Shown in pieces: positions 43,295 through 52,067 of a stretch of DNA of 64,000 nucleotides. Origin of the DNA: Pelobacter propionicus DSM 2379. Lineage in GTDB: Bacteria > Desulfobacterota > Desulfuromonadia > Geobacterales > Pseudopelobacteraceae. The position numbers and the translations under genes were made by a program. The stretch spans positions 1,355,001 to 1,419,000 of the forward strand of contig NC_008609.1 of assembly GCF_000015045.1 (NCBI RefSeq), written 5' to 3'. Each line of letters starts with the position of its first letter. Within the stretch, counting starts at the first letter, position 1. A model generated the notes under the pieces. The model made no database searches. It saw only the letters and a list, made by a program, of their open reading frames with translations, and was not told where the DNA came from.

Positions 43295-43931
43295 GGAGGA
43301 GGGTAAGCTGGATCTGGCGGCTGCCTACCGGGCCGAAGATTTCTTTGGTCAACCGACGGAGAAGGCGTACCGGAAATTGCGTCAGGCTGCGGAGAAGGCT
43401 GGTTCGTGGCCCGAAGTGCGCGGCGGGATACTGGACTATCTCCAGACCGGGCGGCTTCCCGCAACGGGCGGCGCGGGGAAGAGCCGTTGGCCGCTGCCGG
43501 GGATTGAGGTCAAGGTACCTGCGTCCCGGGAAAAATTCGGACAGGATAGTTTCCCTAACCGGGAAATGCTGATTGAGATCGCCATCCTGGAACAACGCTA
43601 CGATGATGCCGTAGCGCTCTTTCAGGAGTTGAACAAAACCAGGCGCTGGAGCTGGAGTATTGACGAGCAGCTGGCCACGGCCATAGCCGCAAGCCATCCC
43701 GACGTTGCCCTCGGGATCTGGAAATCCATTGCCGACCGCCTGATCAGGCAGGTCAAGCCGAAGGCCTATCAGGAGGCTGCCCGCTATCTGCGCCATATGC
43801 GCAGGGTGTACGGAGAGACCGGTCGTCTCGCCGACTGGAATGCGTTGATCGTTAGCCTGCGCCTGGAGCACAAAGCCAAGCGGCGTCTGGTGGAGGTGTT
43901 GGACGGGCTGGTAAAGGCGGGTGATTTGTAA
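43295..43931 (+). pseudogene. SWIM zinc-finger protein, C-terminal part
   Basis: Continuation of the gene at 36257: GKLDLAAAYRAEDFFGQPTE, then helical repeats ending EVLDGLVKAGDL. It has no start codon of its own and begins directly at the GGAG duplication. Alanine/arginine-rich paired helices match those in the N-terminal part, and excision of the transposon puts both parts in one frame. Confidence 0.85.
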
Positions 43932-44049
43932 GTGGATGCCACGGCGTTGCGGTGACGCAGTCGGCAGAGTAAGGCAATACCGATTACCAGGGCTGTTTTC
44001 CGGGACAGAAGATGCCTGGCTGGATACCAGTCAAGGGTTTGGGAACGAA

Positions 44050-44080
44050 AAAGGGCTACAGCCTGTTGCTGTAACCCTTT
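44050..44080. terminator. Bidirectional terminator between the SWIM gene and tRNA-Thr
   Basis: AAAGGGCTACAGC pairs with GCTGTAACCCTTT (one mismatch) with T-rich flanks on both strands. On the minus strand it lies 9 bases after the 3' end of tRNA-Thr copy A, the native end of that tRNA transcript before the island inserted. Confidence 0.75.
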
Positions 44081-44088
44081 ATTTTTGC

Positions 44089-44164
44089 TGGAGCCGTTTG
44101 TCGGAATCGAACCGACGACCTCATCATTACGAGTGATGTGCTCTACCAACTGAGCTAAAACGGC
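44089..44164 (-). tRNA. tRNA-Thr(CGT), copy A
   Basis: 76 nt including encoded CCA. Acceptor GCCGTTT/AAACGGC, D-arm GCTCAGTTGGTAGAGC, anticodon loop CTCGTAA (CGT), T-arm GTCGGTTCGATTCCGAC. Identical to copy B. It retains the native terminator on its 3' side, but its upstream side is now island DNA, where I see no clear promoter, so it may be silent. Confidence 0.95.
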
Positions 44165-44246
44165 AATGAGGTCAATAGCTTGTGTTAGATGCTGAGAAAG
44201 GTGTCTGTCTGTTTTGTAGGCTGAGATTTGATTGATTCTAATAAAA

Positions 44247-44269
44247 ACTGTGACAAAAACTGTGACAAA
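44247..44269 (+). repeat. Two tandem integrase arm-type repeats, left end of island
   Basis: ACTGTGACAAA at 44247 and again at 44259, 12 bases apart. The same word lies at 54472 beside the integrase at the other end. Position near both attachment sites fits arm-type binding sites. The 44165-44718 gap otherwise has no gene; it also contains interleaved inverted repeats (TACTGTC 44343 / GACAGTA 44405; GCTTGACA 44356 / TGTCAAGC 44412) that could be a resolvase or origin site. Confidence 0.5.
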
Positions 44270-44718
44270 CTTACTGTCTAGATAGCCTCCAAGTCAACTA
44301 TTTTTGTAGCTGAGCAACTACCCACGCTGAGATAAACGCTTGTACTGTCATTCCAGCTTGACACCCTCCCTGCCAGATCGTCACGAGGATCGCCTCTGAG
44401 GCCCGACAGTATGTCAAGCCATGCCGTACTATACCTGCTTAGGTGCTCGGCCTTAACGGGGTTGTGGAGGGCAAAGCGAATCTATTGAGCTACAGAATGT
44501 TGAAATTGCTGTGTTGTTGCGGCGGGGTGTTCAGACTCTGAGTGTGGCGGGAATCCCCTATGCACCGCACCGCTGGCCCCTCAGAGACTTACAGGTTCCG
44601 GGGCATAGCCAAGGGGATGGGCGATACGGGAGGGGCTTCAGGGGGCGCACAGGACGCCTGCTTTGCCTGCTATCAGACAACGTGCATTGAGCTGAACAGA
44701 CAAGCGTATCTATTCGTA

Positions 44719-45297
44719 TTAGTTAGCATTAGCCTTCAAGAGCTTGTAAATTGACTCTCTGCTTATACCCATATCCTTGGCTATCACTGTCTTCTTCTCA
44801 CCTGCTGCAACTCTGCTTTTGATCACCTCTATCTGTTCATCGGTGATAGACCTCTTGCGCCCTACCCCTTTATAACCGCCAGCTGCTTTTCTAATGGCAA
44901 TGCCTTCCATCTGCCTTGATCGTATAAGCTGTCGCTCAAACTCCGCAAAGCTTCCCATCATGTTAAGCATTAGCTCTGAGTACGGATCAGCCTCACCAGA
45001 GAAGGTAAGCCCCTCTTTCACGAACTGTACCCTAGCCCCACCTGCTACCAACTCAGACACGATCAGCTTAAGGTCAATCAGATTCCTAGCAAGCCTATCC
45101 ATCGAATGCACTACAACAAGATCACCTTTGTACGCTGTACGCATGAGTTGCTTCAGCTCTGGCCTATCCACGCTCTTTCCGCTTACCTTGTCCTCAAATA
45201 CCAGATCAAGTTTCACGCCCTCCAGCTGCCTAGCCGTGTTCTGCTCAAATGTCGATACCCGCTTGTACCCTAGAACCCTTCCCGTTCGCTCTCCCAC
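44719..45297 (-). CDS. Serine recombinase (resolvase/invertase type)
   Basis: 192 aa, the size of Tn3-type resolvases and DNA invertases. Catalytic-domain motifs are GYKRVSTFEQN with the nucleophile Ser, VVHSMDRLARNLIDL, and the long E-helix region MMGSFAEFERQLIRSRQMEGI. The C-terminal HTH is KKTVIAKDMGISRESIYKLLKA. It is divergent from the small DNA-binding gene and is likely an island resolvase. A consensus promoter is at 45330-45358. Confidence 0.93.
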   Translation of the reverse strand: MGERTGRVLGYKRVSTFEQNTARQLEGVKLDLVFEDKVSGKSVDRPELKQLMRTAYKGDLVVVHSMDRLARNLIDLKLIVSELVAGGARVQFVKEGLTFSGEADPYSELMLNMMGSFAEFERQLIRSRQMEGIAIRKAAGGYKGVGRKRSITDEQIEVIKSRVAAGEKKTVIAKDMGISRESIYKLLKANAN

Positions 45298-45329
45298 AGC
45301 ATGCCCTCCTGTCCTGTTTGTGTATTAAC

Positions 45330-45358
45330 CATCTAAGACTTATCTGGGCAAATGTCAA
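45330..45358 (-). promoter_or_regulatory. Sigma-70-type promoter of the serine recombinase
   Basis: On the minus strand: TTGACA, 17 bases, TAGATG, with the -10 about 33 bases before the start codon. It lies in the 366-base divergent gap 45298-45663, which also carries several TGTCAA/TTGACA-like words that may be operators; no other gene is seen there. Confidence 0.45.
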
Positions 45359-45663
45359 ACAATATTCTTTTGAACCCTTAATACACAGAAAATGTGTCAA
45401 CCAAAACTGTGCACCAGCGGTACACCGTTATCTGACAGATTGGAACGTGGCCTGAACTATTGCCTAAACACCATGAGCACCACTCCAACGCTGATCAATT
45501 GTTTCTGCCAGTTATCAATTGGGACCTCTTATAGATCGTATCCCGTTGCCCAATATCCTCACGTCAGCCGTGTATCTGTTTCTCGGAACATAGCCGACAG
45601 AGATACGCAAGCTCACCCTTCACCAGTCTTCGGATTCTACGGAGAGCAACCAAAGGAGAACAC

Positions 45664-45906
45664 ATGCCCCAGCAGCAAACCCGGAAGCACTCAGGTAGCC
45701 AGTACCACTTGAACTTAGACATCATCACATGTGCAGCATTATCAGCGTGCCAGCAGGCATACATACGCCACGGACAGAGATTCAGTAATTCAGTAATCGT
45801 GCGGCGAGCATTGAGGGCATTGCTTGAGAAACTTGAAGTTATGCCTAGCCGGTCAGTACAGCAGGAAATCGTACAAACCCAGAGAGCAGCAAAGGGCGTA
45901 CTCTGA
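45664..45906 (+). CDS. Small protein, possibly ribbon-helix-helix DNA-binding
   Basis: 80 aa (MPQQQTRKHSGSQYHLNLDI ... VQTQRAAKGVL). The stretch HLNLDIITCAALSACQQAY followed by SNSVIVRRALRALLEKL resembles the beta-strand plus two-helix order of ribbon-helix-helix proteins. AAAGGAG is 6 bases upstream. Its stop is only 2 bases before the helicase start, so they form an operon; a copy-number or replication regulator is plausible but unproven. Confidence 0.6.
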   Translation: MPQQQTRKHSGSQYHLNLDIITCAALSACQQAYIRHGQRFSNSVIVRRALRALLEKLEVMPSRSVQQEIVQTQRAAKGVL

Positions 45907-45908
45907 GC

Positions 45909-47924
45909 ATGTCAATTTCTCCTACGCTGTTCCTTGAGAGAATGGAAAACAGATGGGCTGGTTTCGGTAATGTCGTCAGCGCACCCTTGCGCAGGTCATG
46001 GCATCAGACGTGTACGGCACTCAATGACAAGCACAGAGCCGCCGACGATCCATGGGAAGAAGAGACTTGGAAGGTTCTGTGTCCACCCACCGGAAGCGGA
46101 AAGACCCAAGGACTGATCGTTTACGCATCAATGCTGAATACCCAGAACATCCCGTTATACAGCCACCCCGGCATGATCATTGTCACCAGAAGGATTGACG
46201 ATGCCGATAACATCGCTCAGCAGATCAATGAATTATCGAGGGCGTATTCCGGTGATCCGAAGAAACCGGACACAGCAATCAGCTATCACTCAGACAAGAA
46301 GGGCTTGGTCAAGATGTCGGAACTTGCTCAGCATCCGGAATTGGTCATTACGCATAACGCCTATTCCAGAGCCTTGGATGAATTGAACCGTAACGCAGAG
46401 ATTGAGGACACGTGGGATTACTTCTACAACTTCAAGTCCGGTAGGCGGAAGCTCGTAGTCATAGATGAAGCAATAGACCTCGTTGAATACACGGAGATTC
46501 AGCTCGAGGATATTAAAGCAGTCCTGTTCCTATGCGAACCCATCAAGAAAGAGTTTCCTTCAGAATGGGAAATGTTGTGCCGCTTGAAAGGTATCTTGGA
46601 GCAATACGCAGAGGATAATAAAAGACCTCACAAAGAAAGCATTCTCAACGACCTTCCCACATGTCAGTGGTTTTTCAACAATGAAAACTCTGGCAGCCGC
46701 ACGGTAAACGGCATCCCTCTTGATTCACTATCCTGCTTGGATTTGACAGAATTCAAAAAAGCATTGAGAAAAATCAAGATGGACAGATTGATCAAAAAGC
46801 ATGATGCCGGTGAGAACGCGAGACTTGTAAGGAACTGCCTTGAAACTGTCTCTGCCGTTAATTCTCTGTTGAAGACATTCATCTTCTACAGTCGGAATCA
46901 ATCGACACCAACGTTCAACGCAGCACGTTATATCGTTCCACCTGATGCAAGAGGTGGCGTGATCCTCGATGCTACTGCTATGTGTAATCCGGTCTATGAT
47001 CTATGCAAAGGTGCTTCTGTAATTAAACCGCCAACCGGCACAAGGAACTACCAGAACGTTACGGTGCACACCAGCTATGGTCACAAGGTCGGCAACTCAG
47101 AAATGGGTGACAACAAGAAAGCACTGCAACTCAGCCAAGACCTCGTAGACCACCTTGATGTGCAGTTCAGCAAAGATACGGAACAGAGAAAGGTTCTGGT
47201 CATAACGCACGATGACGTTGAACCCTTCTTAAAGCAGTGTATCCCGCAGAACTTCAACATGTCGGTTGCACACTGGGGAGCACTAGATGGGTCAAACGAG
47301 TGGAATGATCATGACACCGTAGTTATCTTCGGCTTGCCGTACAAACCCAAGCGGTGGTCAGCTTCCGTCTTCATGGGTTATCAAGGGATGCAGAGCACTG
47401 CATGGTTACAAGACAAAAATCTACGGAAGTTCAAGAAACACGAGGATATCAGGATAGCAATAGATGACGGCCAGATGATAACCGACATTGTGCAGGCAGT
47501 GAACAGAGTTCGTTGTCGTAAAGTTACCGATGAGGACGGGAACTGCCCCAAGACAGATGTGTTCATGTTGTTGCCAACGGAGAACAAAGCAAAGACCCTG
47601 CTTGATGGTATCAGCCGCGAGATGCCCGGAATCAGGATAACCGGTTGGAACTACGACAGCCAGAAGCAGAAGAAACGTGGCAGGAAATCAGGAAGGGGTA
47701 ACTGGGATGAAAGCCTTGTTGCTTACCTGAAGAAGCTTGGTGTTGGTGATAGGATTGCTGCATCCGATATCAGCAAAGCATTGGATATTAATAGTGAAAC
47801 TTGGAAGGATATTGTACGCAGGATCAAGACACCGGGCACATACCTAAACGAGGAGCTAAAGCGGATAACCGTCGGGTATCAAATGGAACTCCAGAGAGCG
47901 GCTTTCCTGAAACTGGCCCCCTGA
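45909..47924 (+). CDS. SF2 (DEAD-like) helicase of the island
   Basis: 671 aa. Walker A CPPTGSGKTQGLIVYASM near residue 60, Walker B KLVVIDEAIDLVEY near residue 182, and a C-terminal helicase motif VI-like VQAVNRVRCRK near residue 530. The last 100 residues are basic (KQKKRGRKSGRGNWDESLVA) and look like a DNA-binding tail with a winged-helix-type end. The arrangement suggests a replication or DNA-processing helicase of the mobile element. No primase motif recognised. A short stem (CCCCC...GGGGG, 47917-47933) at the stop may help termination. Confidence 0.75.
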   Translation: MSISPTLFLERMENRWAGFGNVVSAPLRRSWHQTCTALNDKHRAADDPWEEETWKVLCPPTGSGKTQGLIVYASMLNTQNIPLYSHPGMIIVTRRIDDADNIAQQINELSRAYSGDPKKPDTAISYHSDKKGLVKMSELAQHPELVITHNAYSRALDELNRNAEIEDTWDYFYNFKSGRRKLVVIDEAIDLVEYTEIQLEDIKAVLFLCEPIKKEFPSEWEMLCRLKGILEQYAEDNKRPHKESILNDLPTCQWFFNNENSGSRTVNGIPLDSLSCLDLTEFKKALRKIKMDRLIKKHDAGENARLVRNCLETVSAVNSLLKTFIFYSRNQSTPTFNAARYIVPPDARGGVILDATAMCNPVYDLCKGASVIKPPTGTRNYQNVTVHTSYGHKVGNSEMGDNKKALQLSQDLVDHLDVQFSKDTEQRKVLVITHDDVEPFLKQCIPQNFNMSVAHWGALDGSNEWNDHDTVVIFGLPYKPKRWSASVFMGYQGMQSTAWLQDKNLRKFKKHEDIRIAIDDGQMITDIVQAVNRVRCRKVTDEDGNCPKTDVFMLLPTENKAKTLLDGISREMPGIRITGWNYDSQKQKKRGRKSGRGNWDESLVAYLKKLGVGDRIAASDISKALDINSETWKDIVRRIKTPGTYLNEELKRITVGYQMELQRAAFLKLAP

Positions 47925-48021
47925 GTTAGGGGGTGAAATTCTCAATAGTATATTATTGACAAATTGACCCCCAAAGTCTGAGCCATGCGCCTGTAGAACC
48001 GCACTCCCTGCGCCCTCTATT

Positions 48022-48079
48022 GTGCGTCCCTCCCGTGAAACCCAAGGCCAACCCTTGGCGAGTACCGGGAGGGCGGCAC
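48022..48079. other. 58-nt nested stem-loop in the island intergenic region
   Basis: Outer GTGC/GCAC, then CCCTCCCG/CGGGAGGG (8 bp), an internal loop TGAAAC versus CGAGTAC, and an inner CCAAGG/CCTTGG closed by CCAAC. The pairing is perfect within each helix. It lies in the 233-base gap between the helicase and lipoprotein genes; possible roles are a single-strand origin, an oriT-like site or a structured RNA. Confidence 0.5.
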
Positions 48080-48157
48080 GGAGGAAGCACAAGACATTGA
48101 ACCTTACGATGTGACAAAGTGTATCCATCAGTCGTTAACCCACAAGTGGTTATGTTG

Positions 48158-48610
48158 CTACTCAAAGTCTTGCAGTGGTGGATACCCAGCCTTGATTCTT
48201 ATATCGTTAAACGTGTAGTTGATTCTAAACTCTTCTCCCCGCCATATCCCCGTTAGGTCATATCTTGAGTTAAGCAGCAAGGTATTAGATTTTTCATCGA
48301 AGATATTAATACTGAAGTTCTTCATGTACTTCCGCATGTCCCAACCATCATAATAGTCATACTTTACCAAGAGATCAGTTTCAGAGACATCCTTTGGTAG
48401 CGGAGTCTGCTTAACCATAAAGCCCATTCCAGTCATATGTGCCATTATTGCAGCTCCGAGGTTAAACTCATCTTGCGTCAACATGTCGACATATGCAGTC
48501 TTGTACTTCTTTAAATCAGTATCAGGCTTAATAACAGTATTCACAGAACCGGAGCATCCAGCTAACATCATCAGGCAACTAAACATTGCTGCTGCAACAA
48601 CCCATTTCAT
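48158..48610 (-). CDS. Small lipoprotein
   Basis: 150 aa with a lipobox LAGC, Cys19 being the predicted lipid-modified residue (MKWVVAAAMFSCLMMLAGC). The mature part has no named domain: VIKPDTDLKKYKTAYVDMLT, then an aromatic-rich beta region KYDYYDGWDMRKYMKNFSIN. Lower GC than the flanking core genes, in keeping with transfer. Could act in exclusion or stress, but there is no evidence for either. Confidence 0.75.
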   Translation of the reverse strand: MKWVVAAAMFSCLMMLAGCSGSVNTVIKPDTDLKKYKTAYVDMLTQDEFNLGAAIMAHMTGMGFMVKQTPLPKDVSETDLLVKYDYYDGWDMRKYMKNFSINIFDEKSNTLLLNSRYDLTGIWRGEEFRINYTFNDIRIKAGYPPLQDFE

Positions 48611-48687
48611 GCTTGACCCCTTGAATTACAAATTATAGACATGCCACAAAATCATGAAACCAGTAACAGCTAAATATACAAATAATA

Positions 48688-49545
48688 TTAGCTATCTATC
48701 TTAGTGTTAGCAAGGATATATTCAGATATGCAAATATTGTTATCATGCTTCTTGTTAGGCAATAACGCAGCCAAGTCTCTTATTATCATGCGCTCAAGAG
48801 TAACTCTGTGCGGAGCAAACACATCTGGTAGGACATCATAACGGAAATAATCCCAGTGAGGAATTGATGCATAATTTGCACTTAGTCGCTTCACTAGGTC
48901 AACAGCCTCACCGATATATATGAGCTTGTTTCTAGTATCAATAAGTGTGTAAATAACATTCTTTGCTCCCTGCTGAAGAGGAAGCGCACTTCGCAACATC
49001 CAATCCTGCTTATGTATCCTTGCTTCACCCTTGTTAGCTATCTCATCATCAATTCTCTGGATTGCAGATGACTGTACAAGACGCTTGAAGAGTTCAGGGA
49101 AACTTGGCTCCTGAGTGTAATAAGCGCAAAACTTAAAGAGCCTCTTAGAAGAATCATACTCTATGTCGAGGAACTCCCAGAAGGGGATGGTTTTCTCAAT
49201 GTCAGTCGTCTTACGGGAACTAAGGTTCGTTTCCAACGACCTCATGTAACTCATCAAGAAGGTATGCTTTAGTTCAAGTGAAAGGGACTCATCGTACCAA
49301 AGGCGATAGGCAGGACTGCGTCGGCCTTTCTTAGCAGATGTAACCCACCCATCATACAAGGTTGAGTTGAAGTTGATTTTAACGATTGAACCTTCATCTT
49401 TTTTGGAAGATACATCAGCAAAGGTTTCAGGGAGCTTCCACATATCACAAGCCCAGTTAGGTATGGTTGTTCCATTGTAACCAAAGAGGGACTTGTCGAC
49501 CTTTTTACGCCATAAGGGAAACTCGATATTCTTGCGTTCAAGCAT
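48688..49545 (-). CDS. GIY-YIG-domain protein
   Basis: 285 aa. The C-terminal third carries a GIY-YIG-like core: VIYTLIDTRNKLIYIGEAVD (YTL...YIG), then a basic segment LVKRLSANY and RVTLERMIIRDLAALL with the expected Glu. The N-terminal 190 residues are unassigned. AT-rich relative to its surroundings. A homing or restriction-type nuclease cargo of the island is plausible. Confidence 0.7.
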   Translation of the reverse strand: MLERKNIEFPLWRKKVDKSLFGYNGTTIPNWACDMWKLPETFADVSSKKDEGSIVKINFNSTLYDGWVTSAKKGRRSPAYRLWYDESLSLELKHTFLMSYMRSLETNLSSRKTTDIEKTIPFWEFLDIEYDSSKRLFKFCAYYTQEPSFPELFKRLVQSSAIQRIDDEIANKGEARIHKQDWMLRSALPLQQGAKNVIYTLIDTRNKLIYIGEAVDLVKRLSANYASIPHWDYFRYDVLPDVFAPHRVTLERMIIRDLAALLPNKKHDNNICISEYILANTKIDS

Positions 49546-49587
49546 GACGACACGTTCCTTAATGCATAGCCTAATAATTTGAATAAC

Positions 49588-49756
49588 TTACTCCGTTATC
49601 ACCCCATAGTCAACCTTCACGACCACCTCTAGCAGAACATCAGCCTTGTACCTCTTGCCGTACCTTCCCGTTGTAATGGATGCGTTAGCGTGCCCCATGA
49701 GTTCACCTATGAGACTCTCTTGTGCTCCCTGTTGCTTCAGGTTATCGGCAAAGGAG
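49588..49756 (-). pseudogene. Island integrase, C-terminal fragment
   Basis: Minus-strand reading gives SFADNLKQQGAQESLIGELM, HANASITTGRYGKRY, then DYGVITE and a stop at 49588. It contains the last catalytic block of a tyrosine recombinase (GHAN...TxxxY; the nucleophile Tyr is in TTGRYGKRY). It completes the gene whose N-terminal part ends at 53301: HSFRHS + FADNL rebuilds the HxFRHSFAD motif. The 3,544-bp transposon separates the two. Confidence 0.85.
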
Positions 49757-49895
49757 TGAGGCTGATCAGAAAAATTGATGGAAATTAGGCGAGAAATAGA
49801 CGAGAAATGTGAGGAAAAGATGGAGAAGCCCCCTCACTTTTCTTGGCGGAATCGACGGGGGCTCCTCCTTGCCCAGCAGGAATCAGGCAGGAGTC

Positions 49896-50458
49896 ATGCT
49901 ACCAGAAATTATTCAGCGTCAGAAGCTTTTTTCCCTCCTTCATAACATCGACGTCGACCTTGCCGAGGGGGTGCGCTCCCTTGGTTGCCCTACTGTTCGG
50001 GACCGCTGCACCGAGGCGCCTATGTGCGCAAACCCCGTGGCGGCCCCGCCAACCTGTTCGAAACATTCTTCATACGCCATAGTCTTTGCTGCGGTCGTGA
50101 AGGTTGCCGACGACGGACCTTGCCGCCATCGGTGCTCTTCCTGGGCCGGCGTGTTTATTGGGGCGGGGTGATCGTTGTCGCCACAGCCCTTCGCCAACAG
50201 CGGGAAAAGGGTTACAGCGCCCGCAAGATCATGGACCTCTTCGGCGTCACCCTCTCGACTTTCAGACGCTGGCTGGCGTTTTTTCGCTCGACCTTCCCGC
50301 ATACCTCAACCTGGCAAAGATTGCGCGGTCTCCTGATCCCTCCAGTGGCGGCGGAAGCGATTCCGTTGGGGGTGCTGGAGCGCCTGGGGCTTGGCCGCGA
50401 CGGCCCGGAAACGGCGTTGGTGCGCTGTCTGCGACTGCTTGCGGGATGCGGCTTTTGA
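49896..50458 (+). CDS. Zinc-binding/HTH protein of the transposon, copy 2 (apparent -1 frameshift)
   Basis: The ATG at 49896 opens MLPEIIQRQKLFSLLHNIDV...EGVRSLGC; the frame then has to move back one base at about 49986-49988 to continue PYCSGPLHRGAYVRKPRGGP, CCGREGCRRR and an HTH (GYSARKIMDLFGVTLSTFRRW) to the stop at 50458. The joined protein has CPYC plus CCxxxxC, a likely zinc site, and is about 187 aa. It may be a DUF6431-type protein. Alternatives: translation from a TTG at 49985, or a fixed frameshift mutation. The site is not a classic A-rich slippery heptamer. Confidence 0.65.
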
Positions 50459-50612
50459 ACAGGATCGGCGAGGGAGCTGGACTGTCGTAAGGGTCCGCGC
50501 AAAAGATGGCGGATTCGCATCGGGCTCGGAATGGTTTATAAGGCGGCTCTTGGCTGACCCGAAGGTGCTCCACAGTGGAGACGCCTGGATGGCGGCCGGA
50601 AAGGAGCCTTAA

Positions 50613-52067
50613 ATGAAGAAGAATGTAGTCCCGAAGCAGCGCTGGGCCAGGTTTCGGCTGCAGGTGATCGGACCGCTATTGGCGAGCCCTGCCGCGAGCG
50701 GGGAGTTGCAGGGAAAGATCCGGGAATTGAGCGAGAGGGTGTACCGGCATCCCCTGCTCCCGGAGAAGTCTATACGACTTGGTTTTTCCACGCTCGAACG
50801 CTGGTACTACCAGGCGAAGGACGCCGCGGACCCGATCGCTGCGCTGAGTCGCAAGGCGCGTTCGGACGCCGGGTGTCAGATTGCGCTGTCCGAGGCGCTC
50901 TTGAGCGCCCTGGAAGTGCAGTATGCCAGGTATCCTCGCTGGACGGTGCAACTGCACTACGACAACCTCGCCGCCGAAGTGGCCCAAAAGCCCCAGATGG
51001 GAGCCTTGCCGAGCTACCAGAGCGTGCTTCGCCGAATGCGGGAGAAGGGGTGGCAGAAAAGGCGCGAGCCCGCGAACCCGACCGAAGGACAACGCCGCGC
51101 CGTCCGGCGCCGCGAAAGCCGTGAGATTCGCGGCTATGAGGCGAGCCACGTGCACGCCCTGTGGCACCTCGACTTCCACCAGGGAAGCCTCAAGGTGCTG
51201 GACGAGGAGGGGGGCTGGCAGACGCCCCTGGTGTGCGCGGTTCTGGACGACCGGAGCAGGCTCTGCTGCCATCTGCAGTGGTATCTGGCGGAAAGCGCCC
51301 AGAACCTCGCGCATGCTCTCACGCAGGCGATGCTGAAACGTGGGCTTCCCAGGGCTCTGATGACCGATAATGGAAGCGCGATGCTGGCGGAGGAAACCCG
51401 GGAGGGGCTGGCCCGACTCGGGGTGAGCCACGACACAACCCTTCCTTACTCGCCCTATATGAACGGGAAACAGGAGGTGTTCTGGGCGCAGCTTGAGGGA
51501 CGTCTCATGGAGCTTTTGCGCGGGGTGAGCCCCTTGCGGCTGGAGTTCCTCAACCGCACCACCCAGGCGTGGGTCGAACAGGACTATCACCGCCGTACCC
51601 ACAGCGAGATCGGCTGCGCTCCGATCGAGCGCCTGCTCGCCGGACCGGAGGTCTCCCGCTCGGCTCCCGACATGGACTCCTTGAATCTCGCCTTCACCCG
51701 CCAGGTTACGCGCACCCAGCGCAAAAGCGATGCAACCGTGACGGTCGAGGGGGTGCGCTTCGAGGTCCCGTCGCGGTTCAGGCATCTCCCCCGCCTGACG
51801 TTACGCCATGCCGGTTGGGACGTAAGCCGGATGGTTCTAGTGGATCCCGACAGCTGCAATCCCTTGGCCCGGCTGCTCCCCCAGGACAAGGAGAAAAACG
51901 CCTCCGGTCAGCGCCGCACTCTGGAACCGGTTGCGGCGCAGTCGGCCCAGGCGAACGCCTCACCCGAGGAGATGCCCGCACTGCTTCGCAAGTGGCTGGC
52001 GGATTACGCCGCCACCGGGCTTCCACCGGCCTATCTTGCCGTGAAGGAGGGTCCCGATGAACGATAA
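50613..52067 (+). CDS. DDE transposase of the transposon, copy 2
   Basis: 484 aa; the start MKKNVVPKQRWARFRLQVIG follows AAAGGAGCC. Catalytic acidic residues lie in WHLDFHQGS (near residue 190), LMTDNGSAM (near 250) and NGKQEVFWAQ (near 290), the D,D-35-E pattern of rve transposases. The C-terminal third has a beta-barrel-like RFEVPSRFRHLPRLTLRHAG followed by a tail rich in Gln, Ala and Pro that could bind the ATPase. It is the TnsB/TniA-like component. Confidence 0.94.
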   Translation: MKKNVVPKQRWARFRLQVIGPLLASPAASGELQGKIRELSERVYRHPLLPEKSIRLGFSTLERWYYQAKDAADPIAALSRKARSDAGCQIALSEALLSALEVQYARYPRWTVQLHYDNLAAEVAQKPQMGALPSYQSVLRRMREKGWQKRREPANPTEGQRRAVRRRESREIRGYEASHVHALWHLDFHQGSLKVLDEEGGWQTPLVCAVLDDRSRLCCHLQWYLAESAQNLAHALTQAMLKRGLPRALMTDNGSAMLAEETREGLARLGVSHDTTLPYSPYMNGKQEVFWAQLEGRLMELLRGVSPLRLEFLNRTTQAWVEQDYHRRTHSEIGCAPIERLLAGPEVSRSAPDMDSLNLAFTRQVTRTQRKSDATVTVEGVRFEVPSRFRHLPRLTLRHAGWDVSRMVLVDPDSCNPLARLLPQDKEKNASGQRRTLEPVAAQSAQANASPEEMPALLRKWLADYAATGLPPAYLAVKEGPDER

